DNA of 64,000 nt from Legionellales bacterium UBA4759 (GTDB lineage: Bacteria > Pseudomonadota > Gammaproteobacteria > Legionellales > Legionellaceae): assembly GCA_002403515.1 (NCBI GenBank), contig DHHZ01000127.1:25344-89343 (forward strand), given 5' to 3'. Positions 20,703-29,474 of this stretch are shown here, in pieces (the stretch's first letter is position 1; each line of letters opens with the position of its first letter). A program made the position numbers and the translations under genes. Below the pieces are notes generated by a model that ran no database searches, had not been told where the DNA came from, and worked only from the letters and a program-made list of their open reading frames with translations.

Positions 20703-21857
20703 TTACTCCAAAGGTGCTGTTTCTTTGAATAATTCTCGACCTATTAATAAACGTCGTATTTCAGAAGTACCCGCGCCAATTTCATAAAGTTTGGCATCAC
20801 GAAGCAGTCTGCCTGTTGGATATTCATTGATATAGCCGTTACCACCGAGTATTTGGATAGCTTGCAGAGCCATTTGGGTGGCTTGTTCTGCAGTGAATAA
20901 AATAACGCTGGCGGCATCTTTACGATTGATGCGGTTTGCATCACAAGCACTGGCTGTTTGGTATAGTAGTGCTCTAGAAGCATTTAAAATGGTGTACATG
21001 TCAGCCAGTTTCCCTTGAATGAATTGAAATTCACCAATGGCGCTATGGAATTGTTTTCGTTGGTGGACATAAGGTAAAACGACATCCATGCAAGCTTGCA
21101 TGATTCCAACCGGTCCAGCAGCCAAAATGACACGTTCATAATCCAAACCACTCATCAAAACACCGACACCATGATTAAGTTGGCCTAGAATTTGCTCATC
21201 ACTGACCCAGCAATTTTCAAATACCAATTCGCAAGTGTTTGAGCCACGCATGCCAAGCTTGTCAAGTTTTTGTGCAGTTTTAAAACCAGGCATGCCTTTT
21301 TCTATGATAAAAGCTGTAATCCCTTTGGCACCTTGGGTGGGCGCTGTTTTGGCATAAACTACTAATACATCAGCATCGGGTCCATTGGTGATCCACATTT
21401 TATGACCATTGAGAATGTATCCATCTTTTTCACGAGTGGCTTTAAGTTGCATACTGACCACATCGGAACCCGCTTGGGTTTCACTCATGGCTAAGGCACC
21501 GACCCATTCGCCTGAAACCAATTTTGGCAAGTATTTGTTTTTTTGTAGAGCATTGCCGTTGCGATAAATTTGATTCACGCACAAGTTACTGTGTGCGCCG
21601 TAACTTAAACCAACAGACGCACTTGAACGAGAGATTTCCTCTAAAACAATCGCATGTGCTAAATACCCCATATTGGCGCCACCATACTCTTCAGAAACCG
21701 TAATTCCTAATAAACCCAATTCCCCCATTTTTTTCCAAAGATGGTGAGGAAATTCATTGTTTTTGTCGATTTCTGCAGCAATAGGAGCAATTTCTTTTTT
21801 GGCAAATTGCTCGACAGTGTGGCGAAGTAAATCTAGCGTTTCATTTTGTAAATACAT
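20703..21857 (-). CDS. liuA: Isovaleryl-CoA dehydrogenase
   Basis: 384 residues, the normal acyl-CoA dehydrogenase length. Signatures: [14 protein letters not shown] (FAD/substrate loop), [12 protein letters not shown] and, near the end, [11 protein letters not shown]. The catalytic Glu sits in [13 protein letters not shown]. This position, rather than the C-terminal loop used by most family members, is typical of isovaleryl-CoA dehydrogenase. It oxidises isovaleryl-CoA to 3-methylcrotonyl-CoA and passes electrons to ETF. It is the first gene of the leucine operon, and an interrupted repeat upstream may be regulatory. Confidence 0.95.
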   Translation of the reverse strand: MYLQNETLDLLRHTVEQFAKKEIAPIAAEIDKNNEFPHHLWKKMGELGLLGITVSEEYGGANMGYLAHAIVLEEISRSSASVGLSYGAHSNLCVNQIYRNGNALQKNKYLPKLVSGEWVGALAMSETQAGSDVVSMQLKATREKDGYILNGHKMWITNGPDADVLVVYAKTAPTQGAKGITAFIIEKGMPGFKTAQKLDKLGMRGSNTCELVFENCWVSDEQILGQLNHGVGVLMSGLDYERVILAAGPVGIMQACMDVVLPYVHQRKQFHSAIGEFQFIQGKLADMYTILNASRALLYQTASACDANRINRKDAASVILFTAEQATQMALQAIQILGGNGYINEYPTGRLLRDAKLYEIGAGTSEIRRLLIGRELFKETAPLE

Positions 21858-21864
21858 TGAAAAT

Positions 21865-21902
21865 ATCCAAGCATAACTTAATTTAAAGACTATAACTTGG
21901 AT
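21865..21902. promoter_or_regulatory. Inverted repeat upstream of the leucine operon
   Basis: ATCCAAG (21865-21871) and CTTGGAT (21896-21902) flank 24 bases that contain two ATAACTT direct repeats. It lies 8 to 45 bases upstream of liuA. It could bind a leucine-operon regulator, but the arms are short and no LiuR gene is adjacent. Confidence 0.25.
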
Positions 21903-21928
21903 GATTGAAGAAGGGAAGATTATATAAA

Positions 21929-23617
21929 TTATAAATTTAAATTTTGCAGAGAAGACATCTGGCTTTGCTTCTGAAATTGATAGCGATAAAAACTATTTTT
22001 CCAAAGCACAGATTCCTTCTTGGCTTTACTGTTGATTTCTTCAAGCAATTTATCTGGGGTTATCAGATTGAGGTGAAATTCAACAGCTAAAGTCATTGCC
22101 ATGGCACGCATGCTTTGGGGGTTTTTGGCAACATCTTCTTTTATTTTTTCAAATAAAGCATGTGATTTGTCAGAAAACTGTTCGCAATCTTTTAAATGTG
22201 TATCTGTAGATTGATTAAGTGCAAATAATAGTGTTTTATAAATATCGAAGTAATGTCTTAAAATACTTTGATAATAGGTTTGTTCGCATGCATCAATAAA
22301 GTTGTAGAGTGCCAAATGGTTCAAGGTATCGAGGTAGTAGCTGGCAACAACGGTTCTTTTGATTTTTTCAGCTTGATGAAAAGATGCTCCAGTTAAAACC
22401 GAATGCAAAATAATAGTATTAAACGTATAGAAATTTTTTAATCGCTGGCATAGCAACTCATGGATATTGGCAATAAATAAAGGAATACCCACAATAAGCT
22501 TTATTAACCAGATGAAATAATTGAATAGCCAAATGAAAGAAAAATCTCCCAATATGGAGCGGGCATGTTTTCTTAAAACCAATTGGGTGAAAAAACTTGC
22601 GCGATAGGGTGTAAATTTGTTTTGATAAAATTCAGATTTAGTTTTTTCATCTTGAATGGTCGCTAAGGGACAAAAATTTTCATCAGAGGGTATATTGAGC
22701 TCAGCAAAAGATATATGGTAGGTTTTTTTAAGGTTTTTGGATAAAACATAAGCTACTTTTTGAGATTCAGAATCAAGCATTAAAAATATTTGATGAGCTG
22801 ATTTTGGATATTGTTCTATATCTTGGAGTGACTCTACAAAAATTAATTCTTCACTGGGCTTACTAAAAAGAGTTTTATGCCAAAGCTTACCAAGGAAGCT
22901 TGGACCGGGCCCAAACACAAATAATAAGCGTTGACTGCATTGTTCAAGAGTATTTTCGTTATTTTCAAAATATTCACTGGGCAAAGGTTCAATACAACCA
23001 CCATCCAAATGTTTTTGATCATTTATCCATACCGATTTAAATACACCAGGTATTGCTGAGGACGCGATACAAGCCTGCGCTACGGAACAGTTTGGAGTTT
23101 TTTTAGCATCGTATATGCAAAGCTTGCCAGTATGATTTTCTTGCATCGTAGAGGTGGTAATGATTTTTTTGAATTTTTTTGGAAAATGGTGATGTAAGAT
23201 GGCTAAATCATTAAAAGTAATTTCATAATCTGCTTTTTCATGGATTCGGGCTAATAAATTAGAAAGGTCGCTTGGTAATTTTGAACATTTTTGGAGATAA
23301 TTTAAAATATGTTTTTTGAGGTAATCGTTGATAAAGTTTTTGAGGGATTCCAAGCTTAAAGAAAAGGGAATAAGAGATTGTTTAATGCTTATGATATCTA
23401 AAAAATCTTTATCTAGGGTATCGGCTTTTAATTCGTCCAGCTCTGGAGACACAGAAAATAATGCAGATGTTATTGAGCCAACAGAGGTACCAGCGAGTGT
23501 TTCAACATTATCCCATAATCCATTTGCTGATTTTAAAGCGTAGTACACGCCAGGCATTCCAGCGCCACGAGCACCACCACCATTGAATACCAATTCTTTA
23601 ACAATTTTTTTATGCAT
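21929..23617 (-). CDS. Patatin-like phospholipase
   Basis: 562 residues. The N-terminal patatin domain has the glycine-rich oxyanion loop [13 protein letters not shown] (about 11-23), the nucleophile elbow GTSVGS (Ser45) and the DGG catalytic Asp block ([11 protein letters not shown], about 205). These form the Ser-Asp dyad of a lipid acyl hydrolase. The C-terminal 250 residues are helical, contain a hydrophobic patch (about 365-390, [19 protein letters not shown]) and match nothing I recognise. There is no signal peptide. In Legionella-like bacteria such proteins are often secreted effectors; that role is inferred. A promoter-like pair lies upstream. Confidence 0.88.
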   Translation of the reverse strand: MHKKIVKELVFNGGGARGAGMPGVYYALKSANGLWDNVETLAGTSVGSITSALFSVSPELDELKADTLDKDFLDIISIKQSLIPFSLSLESLKNFINDYLKKHILNYLQKCSKLPSDLSNLLARIHEKADYEITFNDLAILHHHFPKKFKKIITTSTMQENHTGKLCIYDAKKTPNCSVAQACIASSAIPGVFKSVWINDQKHLDGGCIEPLPSEYFENNENTLEQCSQRLLFVFGPGPSFLGKLWHKTLFSKPSEELIFVESLQDIEQYPKSAHQIFLMLDSESQKVAYVLSKNLKKTYHISFAELNIPSDENFCPLATIQDEKTKSEFYQNKFTPYRASFFTQLVLRKHARSILGDFSFIWLFNYFIWLIKLIVGIPLFIANIHELLCQRLKNFYTFNTIILHSVLTGASFHQAEKIKRTVVASYYLDTLNHLALYNFIDACEQTYYQSILRHYFDIYKTLLFALNQSTDTHLKDCEQFSDKSHALFEKIKEDVAKNPQSMRAMAMTLAVEFHLNLITPDKLLEEINSKAKKESVLWKNSFYRYQFQKQSQMSSLQNLNL

Positions 23618-23653
23618 AAGCGAAATATGATCTAAAAATGGTTTTCTTGAAAC

Positions 23654-23682
23654 ATTTTACATCATACATGATTTTTTTACAA
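23654..23682 (-). promoter_or_regulatory. Probable promoter of the patatin-like gene
   Basis: On the minus strand TTGTAA and TAAAAT are spaced 17 bases apart, about 40 bases before the start codon. The rest of the 229-base gap (23618-23846) is AT-rich, with one further TATAAT (23811-23816) pointing toward the ketosynthase gene. Confidence 0.5.
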
Positions 23683-23846
23683 CAACTGTGTTCTTTAAAA
23701 GAACTGCTTTTGGTCCTTGAGTTAGAGCTGACTTATATCCTATTTTCTGGTCATAAATTTTAAACCCCCTCAATACTTAGTGTTCGTCAAAAAATAATAC
23801 AAATCTATTCTATAATTGAATTAGGACTTTTTTGAAGCGAGTGAAA

Positions 23847-24998
23847 ATGAACTCAGTCGTTTTATCCTCTTGGGGAATGATTTATCATCATCTTTCAGAT
23901 GAACAAATTGTTCATGCAGCATTTCATGATGAAGATCTTTTTTTTCAAAAGGGCTCTAAAATCTACCCCAATCCTCTGACGCCAAGAGAAAATAAAATGA
24001 TTGCTTTGCATGCATTGCTTGGAATACTTGCTGTCGAAGAGGCGTGGACGAAAGCATGTTTAGGAGAGCAAAGAAATTTATTATTTGGAAGAGGCCCTCG
24101 ATTCCGTCAAGCTCGAGCTGCTGTTATTGCAGGAACTAACATGGGCTCCCTAGGACATATTCCATTCGATAAAACACCTGATTTATATTCATCATCTAAA
24201 TTCAGGCACAATGCTTTGGCAGCCCCTATTGCCATACGTTTTGGATTAGGGGGTGGGGATTTTTCACTTTGTGCTTCAAGTGCTACAGGTGGTGAAGCGA
24301 TTTGGCTTGCTGCCAATCTTATTCAAATGAATTTGATTGATGTTGCGGTGGTGGTTTGCTCAGAATTAACCAATGATTTTTCAAATGAGTTACTAAAGTT
24401 GATGGGTGTAAAATCTGCTTCTGGAACTGAACGCCCCTTGAGTGTGCAACGAGATGGTATGCGGGCTGTGGAAAGTGCCGTTGCTCTAATTTTAGAATCC
24501 GAAGAACATGCAAAACAAAGGAATTTTCAGCCTATGGCCAGATGGCTTTCAGGTAGTGTTAAAAATGAATGTTATCAATTATTAGCCCCTGATGAATCGA
24601 TGAACGCTTTAGAGGAGGCTTTTTTGGATACCCTCAAAGCTATCGGTTTAGAATCCTCTCAAATCGATTGGATTTCTTTGCATGCAACCGGCACAAAAAT
24701 ATGGGATCCTTTAGAGATTGGATTATTCAAGAAATTATTTCCCAAAATTATGCCTCATCTATCTGCATTTAAAAGAACGTTTGGACATGGTCGAAGTACA
24801 GCTTGTCTCATGGCCTCTGCAATGATTGCTGAGGGTTTGAAAAATAATCAAACACCTGTTTTACCAGCAGATATAGATCCACTCTTTAAGCTGGACTTAT
24901 CACTGATTCAGCACAAAAGCCCCAAACTTGCCATGCATTGGTCAGCTGGCATGGGCGGCACGATGGTTGTGAATCTTTTTCAGTCTCTAACAGATTAA
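23847..24998 (+). CDS. Stand-alone beta-ketoacyl synthase-like protein
   Basis: 383 residues from the chosen ATG. The thiolase-fold condensing triad is kept: Cys142 in SLCASSATGG, His279 in LHATGTKIWDPLE and His314 in KRTFGHGRS, with Lys309 five residues before that His. The first motif differs from the usual DTACSSS, and the protein is shorter than FabF. No acyl carrier protein, ketoreductase or acyltransferase is nearby, so the acyl substrate is unknown. An upstream in-frame GTG (23841) or TTG (23832) could be the start. It is followed by sdhE, which is probably unrelated functionally. Confidence 0.82.
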   Translation: MNSVVLSSWGMIYHHLSDEQIVHAAFHDEDLFFQKGSKIYPNPLTPRENKMIALHALLGILAVEEAWTKACLGEQRNLLFGRGPRFRQARAAVIAGTNMGSLGHIPFDKTPDLYSSSKFRHNALAAPIAIRFGLGGGDFSLCASSATGGEAIWLAANLIQMNLIDVAVVVCSELTNDFSNELLKLMGVKSASGTERPLSVQRDGMRAVESAVALILESEEHAKQRNFQPMARWLSGSVKNECYQLLAPDESMNALEEAFLDTLKAIGLESSQIDWISLHATGTKIWDPLEIGLFKKLFPKIMPHLSAFKRTFGHGRSTACLMASAMIAEGLKNNQTPVLPADIDPLFKLDLSLIQHKSPKLAMHWSAGMGGTMVVNLFQSLTD

Positions 24999-25127
24999 GC
25001 GCATGATTATTTGATAAGGTGTTTTGTCTAAAATCTCTAGGCTTGGGAATGACAAAAATGAAATAATCTATCAAAAAATCAATTAAATGATTATAATTGG
25101 GATTATTTTTAAGAAATCCTAGGCTTT

Positions 25128-25391
25128 ATGAGTAAAAATTTAGAAAAAGCGCGTATTTTATGGTGTTGTCGACGTGGCATGTTAGAACTGGATTTGTTGT
25201 TGGGTCGGTTTATGGAAATCGGTTTTGATAGTCTAGATGATGCTAAAAAAAATACTTTTAAGAAAATTCTTGAAGAGTCAGATCCTGATTTGTATGCATG
25301 GCTTATGGGATATGAACAACCTAAGTCTCAAGAGTTTATTGAATTTATTCATTGGTTCAGAACGCATTATTGTCATGTGAAACCACAATGA
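25128..25391 (+). CDS. sdhE: FAD assembly factor SdhE
   Basis: 87 residues. The hallmark WCCRRGMLELDLLL contains the RGxxE motif needed for covalent flavinylation of succinate dehydrogenase subunit A. The DPDLYAWLMG segment is also conserved. It acts in the cytoplasm on SdhA or FrdA. Its TGA overlaps the ATG of the next gene (ATGA), so the two are translationally coupled. The 129 bases before it contain nothing I could identify beyond an AGG ribosome site. Confidence 0.94.
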   Translation: MSKNLEKARILWCCRRGMLELDLLLGRFMEIGFDSLDDAKKNTFKKILEESDPDLYAWLMGYEQPKSQEFIEFIHWFRTHYCHVKPQ

Positions 25392-26323
25392 CAAACAATA
25401 CCTTTTGTTTTTCAACATCATCGCCTACAGCCATTCTGCTGGGGCGAGAGTTAAAAAAAAACAATTGGAAACCAAGCCTCAATGGATGTTTGAATGATGC
25501 AATTTTTGATATTCCTGATGAATTATCGAATACACTCGAATTTAAGCATTGTTTGGCCGAATTCTTGCAAAAAAAAGATTTGAATCTTGCGCCCCAAACT
25601 TTTTATATTGATGATGATAATTACCCTCAAGTGATTGATAAGCTTTCAGAGGGGGTATGGATTTTAAAACCATCCATGCTCAATAATGGCCAGCATATCA
25701 AGTTATTTTATAATAAAGCAGACATTTATCGACATTATCAATTGTCTAATCGCATGGGCGGGCCACATGTGATTCAGGCATATATTCATCCACCTCATTT
25801 GTTAAAAGGTCCTCAAGCAGGGCATAAATACAGTATTCGAATGTTTGTGGTTATGATTTTTCCTTACGCGGTTTTTTTATATCCGCACGGTTATTTCAAT
25901 ATTTCTTTAACCCCTTATGATATTTCTCAACAACAAACTTTGTTGGGGCATTTAACCAACGAACATTTGACCCATGATACACGCAACGTTATTCAAATTC
26001 CCTCATACCAATATGAGATATTTCTTAATTTTTTTCCAAAAATTCAAGCATTATTGAGAGATTTTTTTAGTCAATATGCCAGCATCGTTGATAAAAATAT
26101 TCAACAGAAAATCGCATTTTTAGGAGTGGATTTTATGTTGGATGCCAATGAAAATCTTTTTCTTTTGGAAATGAATCATGGGCCATGTTTTCCTACCGAT
26201 GATTCGCATCCACTTCAAGAAAAGTTATATCAAGGATTTTGGCAGGCCTGTGTGCAAGAGATGATTCCAAAGATTTTAAATCCTTGGGATAACAATTTAA
26301 AACTCTTTCATCAATTGTGTTAA
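25388..26323 (+). CDS. Tubulin-tyrosine-ligase-like ATP-grasp protein
   Basis: 311 residues. The TTL-family landmarks appear in order: WILKPSMLNNGQHIKLF (91-107, ATP-binding Lys94), VIQAYIHPPHLLKG (128-141), KYSIRMFVVM (147-156), HLTNEHLTH (188-196) and GVDFMLDANENLFLLEMNHGP (246-266, metal ligands D248, E261, N263). TTL enzymes ligate amino acids to protein tails using ATP. The acceptor here is unknown; host or bacterial proteins are both possible. The start is the ATG overlapping the sdhE stop; an upstream in-frame start inside sdhE is less likely. The motifs look catalytically complete. Confidence 0.85.
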   Translation: MTNNTFCFSTSSPTAILLGRELKKNNWKPSLNGCLNDAIFDIPDELSNTLEFKHCLAEFLQKKDLNLAPQTFYIDDDNYPQVIDKLSEGVWILKPSMLNNGQHIKLFYNKADIYRHYQLSNRMGGPHVIQAYIHPPHLLKGPQAGHKYSIRMFVVMIFPYAVFLYPHGYFNISLTPYDISQQQTLLGHLTNEHLTHDTRNVIQIPSYQYEIFLNFFPKIQALLRDFFSQYASIVDKNIQQKIAFLGVDFMLDANENLFLLEMNHGPCFPTDDSHPLQEKLYQGFWQACVQEMIPKILNPWDNNLKLFHQLC

Positions 26324-26364
26324 TTTGTGTATACTTAAGTGTTTAAAAAATTGGGGGAAAGGGA

Positions 26365-27057
26365 ATGCGTAAGTGGGTTTTGTGGGGGCACCAATTCGCC
26401 GAATATCAGGACATGTTTGATTTACCCCAGCAACCAAATGAAAAAAAAATTTTAGAATTGGCTTGTGGTCCTACTTTAGTCAATCATGAATTGACGCAAA
26501 AGAATTATCATGTTGTCAGCTGCGATCCATGGTTTGATGCTGATAAAGCTAAAATGCAAGAACGATTTTCTGAGAATTTTGATGCACAAGTTCAAAATAT
26601 TCATCATCATCCAGAACGATTTGATTTAAAAAAATATGGTGGAGTTGAGCACTTAATTACTCATCGTCACCATAATATGGATATATTTTTTGATGATTTT
26701 CAAGAAGGTTATCAGGAAAAACGTTATCAAAAACTCAATTCATTGGAACATCTGAATTTTGACAATTCAAGTTTTGATTTGGTACTTTGTGCAAATTATT
26801 TGTTTACAGACTTGTATGAACAAGATGTTGATTTTCACGTGAATTTTATCCAAGAAATGGTACGCGTTGCACATGATGTAAGAATTTATCCTTTGACCAA
26901 TTATAAGGCTAAACCCTCTCAGATTTTAGGACCTGTGCTTTTGGCTCTCCAACAACAAGGATTTCAAGTCATTATTCAAGAGGTGCCATTTCGTTTTGTA
27001 CCTGAAAGTAAAGCGATGCTTAGAATTCAGTCAGGTCGTTGTGATTTAAGCTTTTAG
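26365..27057 (+). CDS. SAM-dependent methyltransferase-like protein
   Basis: 230 residues. A class I methyltransferase motif I is visible as ILELACGPTLVNHEL (about 29-43), followed by VVSCDPWFD for the ribose-binding acidic residue and FDLVLCANYLF as motif IV. The C-terminal FRFVPESKAMLRIQ resembles the last strand of such folds. The substrate is unknown. It lies 41 bases after the TTL-like gene with a GAAAGGG ribosome site, and 11 bases before the 478-residue gene, so the three may be one transcript. Confidence 0.72.
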   Translation: MRKWVLWGHQFAEYQDMFDLPQQPNEKKILELACGPTLVNHELTQKNYHVVSCDPWFDADKAKMQERFSENFDAQVQNIHHHPERFDLKKYGGVEHLITHRHHNMDIFFDDFQEGYQEKRYQKLNSLEHLNFDNSSFDLVLCANYLFTDLYEQDVDFHVNFIQEMVRVAHDVRIYPLTNYKAKPSQILGPVLLALQQQGFQVIIQEVPFRFVPESKAMLRIQSGRCDLSF

Positions 27058-27068
27058 AAAGGATAGAC

Positions 27069-28505
27069 ATGCCTGTTTTTCAACAAACTATTTATTTAAA
27101 GCAGCTGATTGATGAGGCGATAGAGTCAAAATCTCATCCGTATCATTTGAAAGTTGCAGTTTTGCATTCTTTAGAGTCACAGTTTGGTTTATTTCAATTG
27201 CGAAATATTCTAAACAGTGCTCGAAATGACCATTTGGTCGCGGCATTAAGAAATTTTTTGAAAACCCGTTGGAACTATCTTAAAAATACAGATATGCAGT
27301 ATTGCCAGGATTTTGAGAGTCCATTAAATCATGTTTGTATCAAAATCGCCGAGATTTTGCATAATTTATGTGGGGGTGCAAGTTTAGGTTATTTAATGCC
27401 CAGTTTAAAACAAGTGACGGCTGATAACTATATATCCTCTTCATATACCGAAGAATCTTTGAATATGCGATTTTTGGTGTTGAATGATGAGGCTAACAGA
27501 ATTATACATATCGAAGATGTCTTGGATTTTGCGATTCTTGACGGTAAGTTAAAACACAATTCAACTTTTGCTAGGGCTGAACGTGAGCTTAGTCTTACTG
27601 AATCTCATCGAGTGCTGTCGCGTCATGAAACGGTTGATTTTTTCTTTAGCGCTATTTCTGATAAAGTCCATCACCAATTGCATGGCGAAACGTTAGGAGC
27701 ATATTTACAGCGTTTAATTAATGGGTTGACTCTTGGAAATGTTGATCATGAAGGTACTGAGTTTAACGCAGCTCCTCAGGCCAATATTGCCATCGCTGAA
27801 TTTGCCATATTTTTAGATACGCTTGATAAAAAAACTTACCGTGCTTTCATGAATATGAGTACTTTATATGAATCCTTATCAAGCACTAGAGAAGAAACTT
27901 ATTCTATTCATGATTGTTGGGAGCGTTTAATTCATAAAACCTTGCCTGATGCCAGTGTTGGAACTTACTGTATTAAAATGATAGGTCATGAATTAGAAAA
28001 CATTTTGGAAGAAAATCCAGAAATGTATCAAATGACTGCATTCCAAGATACTGGAATTATAAGCCTAGATACTTTAATTGAACGCACCGAACAAGCTAAA
28101 AATGCCATGCTTGAGGCTTTCCAAAACCCTATTCCAAGACATCTTTGTTATGGCGCAGAGCATGAGCAAGCGACTATTGATTTTCTAGCCGAAAAGATTG
28201 CTAAAAACCCTCAATTTATGCTTGATAAACAAAGTATTTGTTTCTTTGTAGAAACTTTGTATGAAAATCTGGGCCAAGATAATACGTATTTAATCGAAAA
28301 TTGTCGGAAAATTCTAACACATGTTCATCAAGTCTATTCCAGTAATCTTAAAAGACAATCAATGGAAATGATGTCAGCACCTGTACGCGATTTGTTTAAC
28401 CAATTGTCACCACGACAAACCTTAAGTTCCGGTGGTTCATTATTTATGCCAAGAAAAAAATTGCGTGTGGATAATGCCATAGAAGTTAATCAGCAAGCCA
28501 TTTAA
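27069..28505 (+). CDS. Unknown 478-residue, mainly helical protein
   Basis: I do not recognise this protein. It lacks a signal peptide and obvious membrane segments, is predicted by eye to be largely alpha-helical, and has a polar, Ser/Gln-containing tail with a basic patch (PRKKLRV, near 462). It has a clear AAAGGA ribosome site and follows the methyltransferase-like gene by 11 bases. A hairpin encloses its stop codon. In a host-associated bacterium it could be a secreted protein, but nothing in the sequence proves that. Confidence 0.75.
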   Translation: MPVFQQTIYLKQLIDEAIESKSHPYHLKVAVLHSLESQFGLFQLRNILNSARNDHLVAALRNFLKTRWNYLKNTDMQYCQDFESPLNHVCIKIAEILHNLCGGASLGYLMPSLKQVTADNYISSSYTEESLNMRFLVLNDEANRIIHIEDVLDFAILDGKLKHNSTFARAERELSLTESHRVLSRHETVDFFFSAISDKVHHQLHGETLGAYLQRLINGLTLGNVDHEGTEFNAAPQANIAIAEFAIFLDTLDKKTYRAFMNMSTLYESLSSTREETYSIHDCWERLIHKTLPDASVGTYCIKMIGHELENILEENPEMYQMTAFQDTGIISLDTLIERTEQAKNAMLEAFQNPIPRHLCYGAEHEQATIDFLAEKIAKNPQFMLDKQSICFFVETLYENLGQDNTYLIENCRKILTHVHQVYSSNLKRQSMEMMSAPVRDLFNQLSPRQTLSSGGSLFMPRKKLRVDNAIEVNQQAI

Positions 28506-28518
28506 TGACTTGCTGATT
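28488..28518 (+). terminator. Hairpin enclosing the stop codon of the 478-residue gene
   Basis: AATCAGCAAG and CTTGCTGATT form a perfect 10-bp stem with an 11-base loop that contains the TAA. No T tract follows, so it may act as a 3' stabiliser rather than a terminator. Confidence 0.45.
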
Positions 28519-28542
28519 GAAAGTGACATTCATAACTTACAT

Positions 28543-28725
28543 TTAAGAAACTTTTGCAGGGTGATATTCTCCAGACCCATCACATCCAACCTTATTTTTG
28601 CAAAGATGATGATGTTTAATATGCTTCCATTTCTTGGCATGGCTTGTTGTAGTGGCATCATAGAAAGCAGCAAAAGTATTAAATGCAAATAATGATAAAA
28701 TAATTGTGCATAATAGTTTTTTCAT
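28543..28725 (-). CDS. Small secreted His/Cys-containing peptide
   Basis: 60 residues. A clean Sec signal peptide (MKKLLCTIILSLFAFNTFA) is followed by a mature part of about 41 residues with KHIKHHHLCKNKVGCDGSGEYH: five His in the stretch and two Cys seven residues apart. It could bind metal or form a disulfide in the periplasm. A perfect AGGAGG lies 5 bases before the ATG, which is why this strand is chosen over the overlapping plus-strand frame. The family is not recognised. Confidence 0.78.
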   Translation of the reverse strand: MKKLLCTIILSLFAFNTFAAFYDATTTSHAKKWKHIKHHHLCKNKVGCDGSGEYHPAKVS

Positions 28726-28756
28726 GGATCCCTCCTAAATAATGTATCCATCTTTA

Positions 28757-29335
28757 TTATAGACTAATTTTCAAACAATCAATTATTTTTTTTGTCAAAT
28801 TAAGTGGTAGTCCCATGACACTGAAATAACAACCATCAATTTTTTGAATAAATTGTCCAAAATAGCTCTGTATCCCATAAGCACCTGCTTTATCTTGGTA
28901 CTGATTAAGATTCAGATAATTTTCTATATTTTGGTGAGATAGTTTATCAATAAATACTGTTGTAAATTGGGTTTGAATGTCTTCAAAATCTTTGAATTTA
29001 ATACCAACACTGGTCAATACTTCATGTGCTTGATTAGAATAGCTTTTTAGCATTTGATATGCATCTAATCTATCTTTGGGTTTGCCATAGATTCTATTGT
29101 GCATCACCACTTCAGTATCGGCACAAAGCACAGGACGAATAGGAAGATGATTTTCAAGCATATATTGCCAAGCTGCCAATAATTTTTCGTGGGTTATGCG
29201 TTGAGAATATTCCAATGGCGATTCTGGGGGTTGGTATTCTTCTGGAATATCAATGTCTAGGACTTCAAATTCAATATCCATTTGTTTTAAAAGTTCCTGA
29301 CGTCTGGGGCTTTTGGAGGCGAGATAAATCATCAT
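28757..29335 (-). CDS. maf: Maf-family nucleoside triphosphate pyrophosphatase
   Basis: 192 residues. YLASKSPRRQELL at the start, the LCADTEVVMHN catalytic block, GKPKDRLDA, and DKAGAYGIQSYFG near 145 are diagnostic. Maf proteins hydrolyse dTTP/UTP or modified nucleotides, preventing misincorporation. The residues before the first motif (MM) are short, so the annotated start fits. It lies downstream of the ABC transporter gene on the same strand but 139 bases away, and is probably transcribed separately. Confidence 0.93.
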   Translation of the reverse strand: MMIYLASKSPRRQELLKQMDIEFEVLDIDIPEEYQPPESPLEYSQRITHEKLLAAWQYMLENHLPIRPVLCADTEVVMHNRIYGKPKDRLDAYQMLKSYSNQAHEVLTSVGIKFKDFEDIQTQFTTVFIDKLSHQNIENYLNLNQYQDKAGAYGIQSYFGQFIQKIDGCYFSVMGLPLNLTKKIIDCLKISL

Positions 29336-29474
29336 GATAAGAATTTTGAAATATGAAATTAGAAATTTTAAACTATACTGCCTATGAGTTAAAGGAAGTT
29401 TATATTTTTAAATTTCGTAATTTTGAGATAGTTCATCTATTTGGTGCAAAGTTTAGGTGATTCAGAAAAGCTTA

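Noticed and set aside
28510..28692. 60-residue plus-strand frame after the 478-residue gene
   Set aside because: It overlaps the secreted peptide gene, which has a signal peptide and AGGAGG; the plus frame has neither.
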